Positions 1 through 8,336 of a DNA stretch of 62,916 nucleotides are shown piece after piece. The position numbers and the translations under genes were made by a program. The stretch is from Mycobacterium sp. (lineage in GTDB: Bacteria; Actinomycetota; Actinomycetes; Mycobacteriales; Mycobacteriaceae): NCBI GenBank assembly GCA_031292665.1, contig JARLGR010000267.1, positions 1-62,916 on the forward strand, given 5' to 3'. Under the pieces are notes generated by a model. The model saw nothing but the letters and a program-made list of their open reading frames with translations. It searched no databases and was not told where the DNA came from. Position 1 is the first letter of the stretch. Every line of letters starts with the position of its first letter.

Positions 1-118
1 CCACGCCGGCGTCCTGCAGCGCCGTTTGGATGGCTTCGGCCCCCATCTGCATCGCGGTCTTCTCGAACCTGCCGAACGGATGCAGGCCGACGCCGATGAT
101 GGCGACATCGTTGGTCAT
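1..118 (-). CDS. Thiolase / SCP-x-type lipid-transfer protein, N-terminal fragment
   Basis: Only the first 39 residues are in the window; the gene runs off the left edge. The visible start MTNDVAIIGVGLHPFGRF is the typical opening beta-strand and glycine turn of thiolase-like acetyl-CoA acetyltransferases and Ltp-type aldolases. A strong ribosome site (AAGGAG, 7 nt before ATG) fixes the start. It lies 10 nt downstream of a DUF35 zinc-ribbon gene on the same strand, the usual pairing for SCP-x thiolases or retro-aldolases, in which the DUF35 protein is the obligate partner. The catalytic residues lie outside the window, so thiolase and aldolase cannot be told apart. Confidence 0.8.
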   Translation of the reverse strand, partial: MTNDVAIIGVGLHPFGRFEKTAMQMGAEAIQTALQDAGV

Positions 119-128
119 CTCGGGCTCC

Positions 129-545
129 TTACGCGACCGGTTGGAAAGCGAACGTCATGATCTCGTCACCGTCGGCGTCGGTGGTCAGCGGCACCATCAC
201 GAGTTCGACCTCCTGTCCGAAGTCCAGCTTGGCGGGGTCGTTTTCGGTTAGCCGTCCCTCGACCCGGATGACGTCGCCGAGTTGGACCAGACCCACGCCG
301 AAGGGCACGAAGTCCTTGCCGGTGGGGCCGGCGAAGGGAGCCCCGGGCGGGAACCCCTGGGTGGTCCATGTCACCAGGGTGCCGCGCCGCGGCAGCAGCA
401 GCTCACTCATCTCGCCGCCGCTGCAGCGCGGACACCACTGCTGGACGGGAAACGTCGTGGCACCACAGGTGCCGCACCGACTGCCGATGAGCTGCGGGTT
501 CTCGTCGGGCCAGGTGGAGATCTCGGGAGCCAAGGCCTTCTGCAT
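129..545 (-). CDS. DUF35 OB-fold / zinc-ribbon acyl-CoA-binding protein
   Basis: A protein of 138 residues with a rubredoxin-like zinc ribbon (Cys24, Cys27, Cys38, Cys41) followed by an OB-fold (about residues 50-135), the layout of DUF35 proteins. Family knowledge: these bind acyl-CoA and form complexes with thiolase-like enzymes or with MaoC-type hydratases. The partner thiolase begins 10 nt downstream in the same direction. I chose the ATG at 545 because GGAGG lies 8 nt before it. In-frame ATGs at 563 and 641 have no comparable ribosome site. Identity as DUF35 is firm; the substrate is unknown. Confidence 0.85.
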   Translation of the reverse strand: MQKALAPEISTWPDENPQLIGSRCGTCGATTFPVQQWCPRCSGGEMSELLLPRRGTLVTWTTQGFPPGAPFAGPTGKDFVPFGVGLVQLGDVIRVEGRLTENDPAKLDFGQEVELVMVPLTTDADGDEIMTFAFQPVA

Positions 546-774
546 CGAGGGATCCTCCGTCATCGCAAGCAGGATAATGCGCTCACTGAAAGGTACAACA
601 GCATTCGCAAATTCGGAAACCGCGTTCTCCTGGTCGACCACTGCGCGCCATAGAAGCGGCTCGCCACAGCGATATCACCCGCGACATCGCTTACGGAGAT
701 CGGGCGATGGGCCGTTACGGACGTGAACCACGGCCGCTATCTTTGTATCGCCGCGCGCAACCGAGGAGACGACC

Positions 775-1068
775 ATGCCAGTCACGGTGATACTCGAATT
801 GACATTCAAGCCCGACGCGGTGGCCGCGGCGCGCGATGTGATGGGCCGGGCGCTGCAAGACACCCGCGAGTTCGCCGGCAACCTCCAGACCGACGTCCTC
901 GTGGATGAGGACGACGAAGCGCACTGGCTAATCTACGAACTCTGGGACACGGTCGATCACGACGAGGCCTACCGCACATTTCGCGCCGGTGAGGGCCGGC
1001 TGACGGAGCTGCCGCCTCTGTTGGCGGCGCCGCCGGTCAAGACGAGGTACGTCTCTACCGATATTTGA
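775..1068 (+). CDS. Putative quinol monooxygenase / antibiotic biosynthesis monooxygenase (ABM) domain protein
   Basis: A protein of 97 residues forming one ferredoxin-like alpha/beta barrel domain of the ABM family. It has the opening pattern of an alternating hydrophobic strand followed by a helix (VTVILELTFKPDAV) and the later ELWDTVDHDEAYRTF segment typical of the family. Such proteins are dimeric and may oxidise quinols or simply bind small ligands. GAGGAG sits before the ATG. Its last 14 nt overlap the convergent LLM oxidoreductase. Exact function cannot be read from the sequence. Confidence 0.75.
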   Translation: MPVTVILELTFKPDAVAAARDVMGRALQDTREFAGNLQTDVLVDEDDEAHWLIYELWDTVDHDEAYRTFRAGEGRLTELPPLLAAPPVKTRYVSTDI

Positions 1069-2065
1069 CCGGCGTCTGGCTCAGCGCTGGAATGACTTCG
1101 CGCTCGAACAACTCGATGCCGGAACGGTCATACGCCGCCTCAGGGAAATAGCAGATCGCGTACTCGCAGCCGAGATCGCGGACCTTTGCGATCCGCTCGA
1201 TGACCTGCTCTGTCGTGCCCGCCGCCGAATCCGGTCCGCTGGTGCCGGCGATCATCGCGTCCGCGGCCGCCTCCGGCACGTAGCCCACCATGCGGTCACG
1301 GATCCGCCGTAGCCGGTCTTTCACGTCGGTGTCCGATGTGCCGACGATGGCGTTGAAGTTGGCCGAGCGCACGATGGCATCGAAGTCGGTGCCCAAGTCC
1401 TGGCAATGCTGCGCCAGGACGTCGGACTTGTGCGCAAACGCCTCGGGATCCGGCGTGAAGTTGGTGTACTGCGCGTACTTCGCCGCGATGCGCAGTGTCA
1501 CCTTCTCGCCCCCGCCGGCGATCCACATCGGAATCCCATTGCTCTGCAACGGTTTCGGGGAGACAATCGCGCCGTCGACGTGATAGTGCTTGCCATCGAA
1601 GCTGACTCTGCCGTCGCGCCAGGCACCCCGCATGATCTGCACGCCTTCGTCCAGCCGGCCCAACCGCACCCCGGCTGATGGAAACCCGTAACCGTAAGCG
1701 CGCCACTCATGTTCATACCAGCCGCCGCCGATGCCCATCTGAATCCGGCCCCCGGAGATGATGTCGGCGGTTGCCGCGACCTTGGCGAGGTAAACCGGGT
1801 TGCGGTAGCTCATCGCGGTGCACATCTGGCCGAGCTTGATCCGCGACGTGCTCGCCGCGTATGCCGCCATCAACGACCAGGCCTCGTGCGTGGCTTCGTC
1901 CGTCGGCATCGGGACGGTGTGGAAGTGGTCGTAGACCCACAGGGAGTCCCAGGCGCCGTTGTCGGCGTACGTGGCCAGTTCGCGCATCACGGCCCAGTGC
2001 TTTTCGGGTTCGATGCCGACGAGGTCCATTCGCCAGCCCTGCGGGATGAAAAGACCGAAGCGCAT
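1055..2065 (-). CDS. LLM-class F420-dependent oxidoreductase
   Basis: A luciferase-like monooxygenase fold protein of 336 residues. The N-terminus MRFGLFIPQGW, the segment WDSLWVYDHFHTVP (about 39-52) and the GGRIQMGIGGGWYEHEW block (about 105-121) are the standard landmarks of mycobacterial LLM flavin/F420 enzymes. Family knowledge: these transfer hydride between F420H2 and varied substrates; individual substrates are rarely known. It is a single gene, convergent with the ABM gene and divergent from a small secreted protein. A second, unrelated-subfamily LLM gene lies at 3775. Confidence 0.85.
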   Translation of the reverse strand: MRFGLFIPQGWRMDLVGIEPEKHWAVMRELATYADNGAWDSLWVYDHFHTVPMPTDEATHEAWSLMAAYAASTSRIKLGQMCTAMSYRNPVYLAKVAATADIISGGRIQMGIGGGWYEHEWRAYGYGFPSAGVRLGRLDEGVQIMRGAWRDGRVSFDGKHYHVDGAIVSPKPLQSNGIPMWIAGGGEKVTLRIAAKYAQYTNFTPDPEAFAHKSDVLAQHCQDLGTDFDAIVRSANFNAIVGTSDTDVKDRLRRIRDRMVGYVPEAAADAMIAGTSGPDSAAGTTEQVIERIAKVRDLGCEYAICYFPEAAYDRSGIELFEREVIPALSQTPVKYR

Positions 2066-2176
2066 AGCTCAGGACTCTAGCCCGGCGATAGTGCCGGCCG
2101 GAACGGGCCACGACCTCACAGCGGATCGATAACATTCGCCCAGCTGCCGCCGACAACCAAGCCGTAAACATGACGC

Positions 2177-2458
2177 ATGACAACCATCGGGCACATCACC
2201 AATCCAGCCGACCCTCGGCGTCGACGCGCCATGCAACTGATTCTCGCCGGGGCCGCGACCGTCGCGACGCTCGCACTGTTCAGCGCCGCACCGAGCGGTG
2301 ACGCCAACGCCGCCGCCTCTTCCGCATCGCAGTCCACTCAGGTGGCGTCAGGCGCGGGCGACGCCGGCGGACGTGTCATCGCCGTTAATGACGAGGACAC
2401 CAATCCAAGCTCCGGCGATATCTTCACGCAGAACGCTCAAGACCAGAGCACCGCGTGA
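2177..2458 (+). CDS. Small secreted or membrane-anchored protein of unknown function
   Basis: A protein of 93 residues with an arginine-rich N-region (PRRRRA, about 13-18) followed by a hydrophobic stretch (LILAGAATVATLALFSAA), consistent with a signal peptide or single anchor. The remainder is short, Ala/Ser/Asp-rich and of low complexity, ending NAQDQSTA. No catalytic motif is visible. The ribosome site is weak and the reading frame rests mainly on codon usage and the signal-like start, so confidence is moderate. Confidence 0.5.
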   Translation: MTTIGHITNPADPRRRRAMQLILAGAATVATLALFSAAPSGDANAAASSASQSTQVASGAGDAGGRVIAVNDEDTNPSSGDIFTQNAQDQSTA

Positions 2459-2527
2459 CCGCTGCGGGCACGAGGTCCCTCGGTGCTTAGGCTTAACCAA
2501 CATTAAGCCAGCCGTGGGAAGGCCCTC

Positions 2528-3736
2528 ATGCGCGTTCTCGTCTCCGGCGCCAGCATCGCCGGGCCGGTGCTGGCGTACTGGCTGACGCACCACGGCTTCG
2601 ACGTCACAGTCGTCGAACGCGCGCCGTCCCTGCGCAAAACCGGCGGCCACGCCGTTGACCTGTTCCGCCCGGCGATGGAAATTTCGGCCAAGATGGGCGT
2701 TCTGCCGGACATCGAGGCCCTCGCGACGGGTACCGCGCGACTGACGATTTACCGCGGGAGCAGACCGCGGCCCATCGAGATCGACCTCACCAAGATCTAC
2801 GGCGCCACCTCCGACCGGCACGTGGAAATCATGCGCGACGACCTCAGCGAGATTTACTACACCGCCGGGCGCGACGACGTCGAGTACGTTTTCGGCGACT
2901 CGATCACGAGCATCGACGTCGACGGTGAGGTGACCTTCGAGCACATGGCGGCGCGCACGTTCGACGTCATCGTCGGCGCCGACGGGCTGCACTCGAACGT
3001 CCGGCGCCTGACCTTCGGCGACGAGGACGAGCTCACCCGCTTCCTCGGCGGATACCTGGCGGTGGTGTCGGCCCCCAGGAACCTGGCGAATCACGGTGAG
3101 ATGGTGTGTCACGTCGATGTCGGCCGCCTCGCGGCGATCTACACCGCCGACCACCTCGACGACGCGCGTGCGGTGTTCTTGTTCCGCGCCGAAGAGCAAC
3201 TCGACTACGACCACCACGATGCGGTGCGGCAGCAGGAGTTACTGCGCGACGCATTCGCCGGCATGCACCCCCAGGTGGGCCGGTGGCTGGCCGAAATCGA
3301 CCACACCCCGGCGTTTTACTTCGACGCGATCAGTCAGCTGCGGCTGGACAGATTCTCACGCCGGCGCGTCACGCTGGTCGGCGACGCCGGGTACTGTCCC
3401 GGCCCCGCGGTAGGCGGCAGCACCAGCCTTGCCGTGCTCGGCGCCTACGTGCTGGCCGGTGAGCTGGCCCGGGCGGGCGGTGATCACCTGCGCGCTTTCG
3501 CCGCCTACGAACTGGCGATGCGCGAGCCGGTGCACCTCAGCCGGGCTTTTGCGCGCGGCGCCGCCAGGACGATCGTCCCCGGCTCCCGGGCCGGGGTCTG
3601 GGCGTTGACCCGCGGGGCCGAGCTGGTCTCACGAATGCCCGCGCCGCTCTCGAGGGCGCTGGCCAAAATGAACACCAAGGGTGTGCGGATGCACGACTCG
3701 ATGCACGTGCCCGACTACGCGGCAATCGACGATTGA
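2528..3736 (+). CDS. FAD-dependent aromatic-type monooxygenase (PHBH-like)
   Basis: A flavoprotein hydroxylase of 402 residues. The N-terminal dinucleotide-binding motif VSGASIAGPVLAYWL (4-18) ends in the acidic residue of VVER (about 33-36). The second FAD signature GDAGYCPGPAVGGST is at about residues 284-298. These are the marks of class A single-component monooxygenases using NAD(P)H and O2. The Asp-Gly motif VGADGLHS is at about 151-158. The gene is followed 38 nt later by an F420-type LLM oxidoreductase on the same strand. The substrate is unknown. Confidence 0.85.
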   Translation: MRVLVSGASIAGPVLAYWLTHHGFDVTVVERAPSLRKTGGHAVDLFRPAMEISAKMGVLPDIEALATGTARLTIYRGSRPRPIEIDLTKIYGATSDRHVEIMRDDLSEIYYTAGRDDVEYVFGDSITSIDVDGEVTFEHMAARTFDVIVGADGLHSNVRRLTFGDEDELTRFLGGYLAVVSAPRNLANHGEMVCHVDVGRLAAIYTADHLDDARAVFLFRAEEQLDYDHHDAVRQQELLRDAFAGMHPQVGRWLAEIDHTPAFYFDAISQLRLDRFSRRRVTLVGDAGYCPGPAVGGSTSLAVLGAYVLAGELARAGGDHLRAFAAYELAMREPVHLSRAFARGAARTIVPGSRAGVWALTRGAELVSRMPAPLSRALAKMNTKGVRMHDSMHVPDYAAIDD

Positions 3737-3774
3737 CGGCAAGCCCCGAACACCCCGCGACGAAAGGAATATGA

Positions 3775-4644
3775 ATGGAGCTCACCGGTGTCGGCATCTG
3801 GAGTAGCCAACTGCGCTACGGCGACGCCAGCGAATCCGCCGAGGCGGCAGCCGAATTGGAGGAGCTGGGCTTTACGGCCCTGTGGATACCGGACGTCGGA
3901 GGTCCGGTGTTGGACGCGGTGGGTCGCCTGCTCGCCGCAACCAAGCGGACGGTCATCGCCACCGGGATCCTGAACCTTTGGATGCACTCGCCCGGCGATG
4001 TCGCCGATTCCTATGCGGTCCTGACCGACGAGCACGGAAACCGCTTTCTGCTGGGCATCGGTGTCAGCCACGCGGCGCTGATCGACGCCGGCCAGCCGGG
4101 GCGGTACCGCAAACCGCTGGCAGCCACGGCGTCATTTCTGGATGGGCTGGATGCCGCACCACGGCCCGTGCCCACCGAGGGGCGGGTGCTCGCCGCCCTC
4201 GGCCCGAAGATGCTGGCCCTGTCGGCGAACCGCACCCGCGGTGCCCACCCGTACCTTGTCACCCCTGAGCACACCGCTTATGCCCGTTCGATTTTGGGCC
4301 AAGGACCGTTGCTGCTGCCGGAGCAGGGCGTCATTCTGTGCGACACCCTCGACGAGGCGCGACGCATCGGAACCGATACCCTGCGGGCGTATCTGTCGAT
4401 GCCGAACTACGCCAACAATTTACTGCGGAGCGGCTTTTCGGACGACGATGTGGCTCAGGTGAGCGATCGGCTCTTTGACGCGCTCATCGCGTGGGGTGAC
4501 GAAGAGACCATCATGCGGCGGGTCGCCGAGCATCACGCGGCCGGCGCCGACCATGTCTGCGTGCAGGTGCTCACGGACGACCCGCGAGCCTTTCCCCGTG
4601 AGGAGTGGCGTCGCATCGCCTCGGCATGCAGCCAAAACCTTTAG
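3775..4644 (+). CDS. LLM-class F420-dependent oxidoreductase (TIGR03620-like)
   Basis: A protein of 289 residues in the short-form LLM group. MELTGVGIWSSQLRYGD at the start, ELGFTALWIPDVGG (about 30-43) and the strand RFLLGIGVSHAAL (about 87-99) place it in the mycobacterial F420-binding family often named TIGR03620. AAAGGA lies 7 nt before the ATG. It follows the FAD monooxygenase by 38 nt and is probably co-transcribed. Its 3' end faces fadB across a strong hairpin at 4651-4700. The substrate is unknown. Confidence 0.8.
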   Translation: MELTGVGIWSSQLRYGDASESAEAAAELEELGFTALWIPDVGGPVLDAVGRLLAATKRTVIATGILNLWMHSPGDVADSYAVLTDEHGNRFLLGIGVSHAALIDAGQPGRYRKPLAATASFLDGLDAAPRPVPTEGRVLAALGPKMLALSANRTRGAHPYLVTPEHTAYARSILGQGPLLLPEQGVILCDTLDEARRIGTDTLRAYLSMPNYANNLLRSGFSDDDVAQVSDRLFDALIAWGDEETIMRRVAEHHAAGADHVCVQVLTDDPRAFPREEWRRIASACSQNL

Positions 4645-4650
4645 GGCGAA

Positions 4651-4700
4651 CAGACGCAGAATCGCATGCCGAGGGTCCGCGCAATGCGATTCTGCGTCTG
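4651..4700. terminator. Perfect 17-bp inverted repeat between convergent genes
   Basis: Left arm 4651-4667 (CAGACGCAGAATCGCAT) pairs exactly with the right arm 4684-4700 across a 16-nt loop. It lies between the convergent ends of the LLM gene (4644) and fadB (4762), so a bidirectional terminator is the simple reading. There is no U-tract, as is usual in mycobacteria. From memory, similar arms recur in mycobacterial intergenic regions, so this may be one copy of a dispersed palindrome. Confidence 0.6.
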
Positions 4701-4705
4701 CTCGC

Positions 4706-4734
4706 GCAAGCGGGTGGGGGCACCTCCCGCTTGC
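4706..4734. repeat. Second hairpin, dispersed GC-rich palindrome
   Basis: GCAAGCGGG at 4706-4714 pairs with CCCGCTTGC at 4726-4734 across an 11-nt loop. It is followed by a GGGGGAGTCCCCC mini-palindrome and GCTCGCGC, which echoes the preceding CTCGCGC. The structure lies directly between the 4651-4700 hairpin and the end of fadB. From memory, this GGGGGCACCTCCCGC-type element recurs in many non-tuberculous mycobacteria. Confidence 0.45.
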
Positions 4735-4761
4735 GGGGGAGTCCCCCTGCTCGCGCAGAAA

Positions 4762-6906
4762 CTAGGTCAGCGACTTCGGCGGCAGGAAGCGCTCGCCGTA
4801 CCTCTCGGCCAGCTCGCGGGCCCTGGCCACGAAGGCTGCCTTGCCCGTACCGGCCGGACCGGAGTAGCCGACGATGAACTGCGCGGCGCCACCGGTCCAC
4901 GGCGGGAAGCCGATGCCCATGATCGAGCCGATGTTGGCGTCCGCGGTCGAGGTGATCACACCCTCGTCGATGCACTTCTGCGTCTCGATCGCCTCGGCGA
5001 ACAGCATCCGGTCGATCATGTCCTGCAGCGGCGGCTCCGAGGTGCCCGACCTGAACGTCTCCCGCAGGCCCGGCCACAGCCTGGTGCGCTTGCCATCGAC
5101 GTACTCATAGAAGCCGGCTCCGGAAAGCCTTGACGGACGGCCGATCTCGATCATCTTCTCGACGACCGCCTCGGCCGGGTGCGGCTCGTAGGTGGCGCCG
5201 GCGTCCTCGACACCCTTACGCGTAGCGACCGCGATCTTGTGCATCAGCTCCAAGTTGAGCTCGTCGGAGAGCTGCAGCGGCGGTGCCGGGTAACCGGCCT
5301 GCGTGCCGGCATGCTCGATCGAGGCCGGCTCGACACCCTCGCCGAGCATCGCCAGCGCCTCGTTGACGAAGGTGCCGATGACACGGCTGGTGTAGAAGCC
5401 GCGGCTGTCGTTGACCACGATCGGGGTCTTTCCGATGGCCAGCGTGTAGTCGAAGACCCGGGCCAGCGCCTCGTCGGACGTCTTCTCTCCCTTGATGATC
5501 TCGACCAGCGGCATCTTGTCGACCGGCGAGAAGAAGTGGATCCCGATGAAGTCCTCCTGCCGCTTCACCCCGGTGGCCAGACCGGTGATCGGCAGCGTGG
5601 AGGTGTTCGACCCGAGGACCGCGTTCGGCTCGACGACGTCCTCGATCTCCTGGAACACCTTGTGCTTGAGGTCCTGGCTCTCGAACACCGCCTCGATGAC
5701 GAAGTCGACACCCTTGAGGTCCGCGGCATCACCGGTCGGGGTGATGCGGGCCAGCAGCGCGTCAGATTTTTCCGAGGTCGTCTTACCCCGCTCCACCGCC
5801 TTGGCCTCAAGTTTCTCGGAGTAGCCCTTGCCTTTCTGCGCCGCCTCCAGGCTGACGTCCTTGAGCACGACGTCGTACCCGGCCTTGGCCGAGACGTAGG
5901 CGATGCCGGCGCCCATCATGCCCGCGCCGAGCACACCGATCTTCGTGATCGGCGTCTTGCCGATACCCTCGGGCCGCGAGCCACCGGAGTTGATGGTCTG
6001 CAGGTCGAAGAAGAACGCCTGGATCATGTTCTTGGCGATCGGGCCGGTGACCAACTCGGTGAAGTAGCGGCTCTCGATGCGCGTGGCGGTATCGAAGTCG
6101 ACCTGCGCGCCCTCGACGGCCGCGGCCAGGATGGCCCGCGGCGCCGGCATCGGCGCGCCCTTGAGCTGCTTGCGCAGCAGCGACGGGAACGACGGCAGGA
6201 TCGCCGCCAGCGCCGGGCTGGTCGGGGTGCCGCCGGGCATCTTGTAGCCCTTGGCGTCCCACGGCTGGGTGTGCGCCTCGGGGTTGGCCTTGATCCACGC
6301 CTTGGCGGCCGGGACCAGCTCCTCGACGCTGGAGACGATTTCGTCGACCAGGCCGTTGTCTTTGGCCGCGGCGGGCTTGAAGCGGGTGCCCTGGCTCAGC
6401 ACGTTGACGAAAGCGTTCTGGATGCCCAGCATCCGCACCGTGCGCGTGACGCCGCCGCCGCCGGGCAGCAGGCCCAACGTGACCTCGGGCAGCCCGATCT
6501 GGACGCCCTTGACATCGGCGACGATGCGATGGTGGCAGGCCAGCGCGATCTCCAGGCCGCCGCCCAGCGCCGCACCGTTGATGGCGGCCACCACCGGCTT
6601 GCCCAGAGTCTCCAGCGTGCGCAGGTCGCGTTTGACGTCCTCGACGGTGGCGAACGCCTCGCCGGCGTTCTCCGGGCCGAGGTTGATCATCGACTTGAGA
6701 TCACCGCCGGCGAAGAAGGTCTTCTTGCCGCTGGTGATCACCACGCCGGTGATCGAGTCCTTCTCGGCGACAAGGCGTTCGACGGCCTCGTGCATGGACT
6801 CCTTGTAGTGCTCGTTCATCACGTTGGCCGACCCGGTCGGGTCGTCCAGCGTCAGCGTGACGATGCCGTCGGAATCCTTATCCCACTGAATGGTGTTCTC
6901 TGCCAT
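4762..6906 (-). CDS. fadB: Fatty-acid oxidation complex alpha subunit (enoyl-CoA hydratase / 3-hydroxyacyl-CoA dehydrogenase)
   Basis: A bifunctional enzyme of 714 residues that hydrates trans-2-enoyl-CoA and oxidises the 3-hydroxyacyl-CoA with NAD+. The N-terminal crotonase half has the oxyanion loop GAALGGGLE with Glu119 and the second acid Glu141. The dehydrogenase half opens with GVLGAGMMGAGIAY (about 325-338) and contains the HFFSPVDKMPLVEII block. Length matches mycobacterial FadB (about 720). It follows fadA by 9 nt in the same direction, forming the trifunctional beta-oxidation pair. M. tuberculosis has the same fadA-fadB order (Rv0859-Rv0860). Confidence 0.95.
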   Translation of the reverse strand: MAENTIQWDKDSDGIVTLTLDDPTGSANVMNEHYKESMHEAVERLVAEKDSITGVVITSGKKTFFAGGDLKSMINLGPENAGEAFATVEDVKRDLRTLETLGKPVVAAINGAALGGGLEIALACHHRIVADVKGVQIGLPEVTLGLLPGGGGVTRTVRMLGIQNAFVNVLSQGTRFKPAAAKDNGLVDEIVSSVEELVPAAKAWIKANPEAHTQPWDAKGYKMPGGTPTSPALAAILPSFPSLLRKQLKGAPMPAPRAILAAAVEGAQVDFDTATRIESRYFTELVTGPIAKNMIQAFFFDLQTINSGGSRPEGIGKTPITKIGVLGAGMMGAGIAYVSAKAGYDVVLKDVSLEAAQKGKGYSEKLEAKAVERGKTTSEKSDALLARITPTGDAADLKGVDFVIEAVFESQDLKHKVFQEIEDVVEPNAVLGSNTSTLPITGLATGVKRQEDFIGIHFFSPVDKMPLVEIIKGEKTSDEALARVFDYTLAIGKTPIVVNDSRGFYTSRVIGTFVNEALAMLGEGVEPASIEHAGTQAGYPAPPLQLSDELNLELMHKIAVATRKGVEDAGATYEPHPAEAVVEKMIEIGRPSRLSGAGFYEYVDGKRTRLWPGLRETFRSGTSEPPLQDMIDRMLFAEAIETQKCIDEGVITSTADANIGSIMGIGFPPWTGGAAQFIVGYSGPAGTGKAAFVARARELAERYGERFLPPKSLT

Positions 6907-6915
6907 GGCTTTTCC

Positions 6916-8127
6916 TTAGACTCGCTCGATGATGGTGGCCACGCCCATGCCGCCACCGATGCACAAAGTGATCAGCGCACGACGGGCGTTGCGGCGCTCG
7001 AGCTCGTCGACCATGGTGCCCAGGATCATGGCGCCGGTGGCGCCCAGCGGGTGGCCCATCGCGATGGCGCCGCCGTTGACGTTGAGCTTCTCGTCGGGGA
7101 TGTTCAGGTCCTTCTGGAACTTCAGGACGACCGACGCGAACGCCTCGTTCAGCTCGAACAGGTCGATGTCGTCGACGGTCAGCCCGGCCCGGTCGAGCGC
7201 CTTGAGGGTGGCGGGGGTCGGGCCGGTCAGCATGATCGTCGGGTCGGCGCCGGTGGTGGCGGTGGCCACGATCCGGGCGCGTGGGTTCAGGCCCTGCAAC
7301 TTGCCTGCGGCCTCGGAACCGATCAGCACCAGCGCGGCGCCGTCGACGATGCCGGAGCTGTTGCCGCCGGTGTGCACGTGGTTGATCTTCTCGACCCAGT
7401 GGTACTTCTGCAGCGCCACGTCGTCGAAGCCGGCCATCGCGGCGAGGCCCTCGAACGCGAGCTTCAGCTTGGCCAGCCCCTCCTTGGTGGTGTCGGGGCG
7501 CATGTGCTCGTCGTGGTCGAGGATCAGCAGGTCGTTCTGGTCGCGGACCGGCACCACGGACTTGGCGAAGTAGCCGCCCGACCACGCCGCGGCCGCAAGC
7601 TCCTGCGAGCGCAGCGCGTAGGCGTCGACGTCGTCGCGGGAGAAGCCCTCGATGGTGGCGATCAGGTCCGCGCCGATGCCCTGCGGGACGATGTAGGCGT
7701 CGTAGGAGGTGGCCGGGTCGGCCATCATTGCGCCGCCGTCGGAGCCCATCGGAACGCGGCTCATCGACTCCACGCCGCCGGCGAGTACCAGGTCGTCCCA
7801 GCCGGAGCGGACCTTCTGGGCGGCGGTGTTGACGGCTTCCAGGCCGGAGGCGCAGAAGCGGTTGAGCTGCACGCCGCCGACGGTGTCGGGCATGCCGGCC
7901 GCGATCACCGCGGTGCGGGCGATGTCGCCGCCCTGGTCACCCACGGGTGAGACGCAGCCCAGGATGACGTCGCTGATCATGTTCTCGTCGAGGTCGGGGT
8001 TGCGCCTGCGCAGCTCGTCGATCAAGCCGACGACCAGGTTCAGCGGCTTGACCTCGGTCAGCGATCCGTTCTTCTGCTTACCGCGCGGAGTGCGGATGGC
8101 CTCGTAGACAAAGGCTTCTTCGGACAT
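6916..8127 (-). CDS. fadA: Acetyl-CoA acyltransferase, thiolase of the beta-oxidation complex
   Basis: A thiolase of 403 residues, the same length as I recall for M. tuberculosis FadA. The nucleophilic cysteine is Cys92 ([10 protein letters not shown]). The second half carries His359 (GHPLGATG) and the acid/base Cys389 (CIGGGMG), so the active site is complete. It cleaves 3-ketoacyl-CoA to acetyl-CoA and a shortened acyl-CoA. It is first in the fadA-fadB operon and divergent from dapC across a 209-nt region. GAGGAAG precedes the ATG. Confidence 0.95.
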   Translation of the reverse strand: MSEEAFVYEAIRTPRGKQKNGSLTEVKPLNLVVGLIDELRRRNPDLDENMISDVILGCVSPVGDQGGDIARTAVIAAGMPDTVGGVQLNRFCASGLEAVNTAAQKVRSGWDDLVLAGGVESMSRVPMGSDGGAMMADPATSYDAYIVPQGIGADLIATIEGFSRDDVDAYALRSQELAAAAWSGGYFAKSVVPVRDQNDLLILDHDEHMRPDTTKEGLAKLKLAFEGLAAMAGFDDVALQKYHWVEKINHVHTGGNSSGIVDGAALVLIGSEAAGKLQGLNPRARIVATATTGADPTIMLTGPTPATLKALDRAGLTVDDIDLFELNEAFASVVLKFQKDLNIPDEKLNVNGGAIAMGHPLGATGAMILGTMVDELERRNARRALITLCIGGGMGVATIIERV

Positions 8128-8250
8128 GGCAACTTCCTCTTCGCAAATGGGGTTTCGGGTCCGTCATAAACACTAGGCCCAGTTACAGCACCCTAACAGG
8201 GGCCCCGGCCAACCTGTTGGTTGGGCAGGACGCCGCTGGTCAACGCTGCC

Positions 8251-8304
8251 GAATGTGCGGCCAGCCTCACGCTCGCCGCCGAGTGTGCAGCCAGCTGCAC
8301 ACTC
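8251..8304. repeat. Degenerate palindromic repeat in the fadA/dapC promoter region
   Basis: GAGTGTGCAG at 8281-8290 pairs perfectly with CTGCACACTC at 8295-8304 across a 4-nt loop. A decayed copy of the same unit (GAATGTGCGGCCAGCCTCACGCTCGCC) lies directly before it at 8251-8277. A related structure occurs at 45761-45834. The positions suggest a dispersed intergenic element rather than a gene-specific operator. It lies 33 nt before dapC. Confidence 0.5.
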
Positions 8305-8336
8305 GCCAGGAGCGCCCGAATATAAGCTCAACCACC

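Noticed and set aside
5179..7950. 923-codon open frame on the plus strand opposite fadB and fadA
   Set aside because: GC-rich codon bias leaves the opposite strand open; the protein is Arg/Asp/Gly-rich low complexity, and the minus-strand genes have full motifs.
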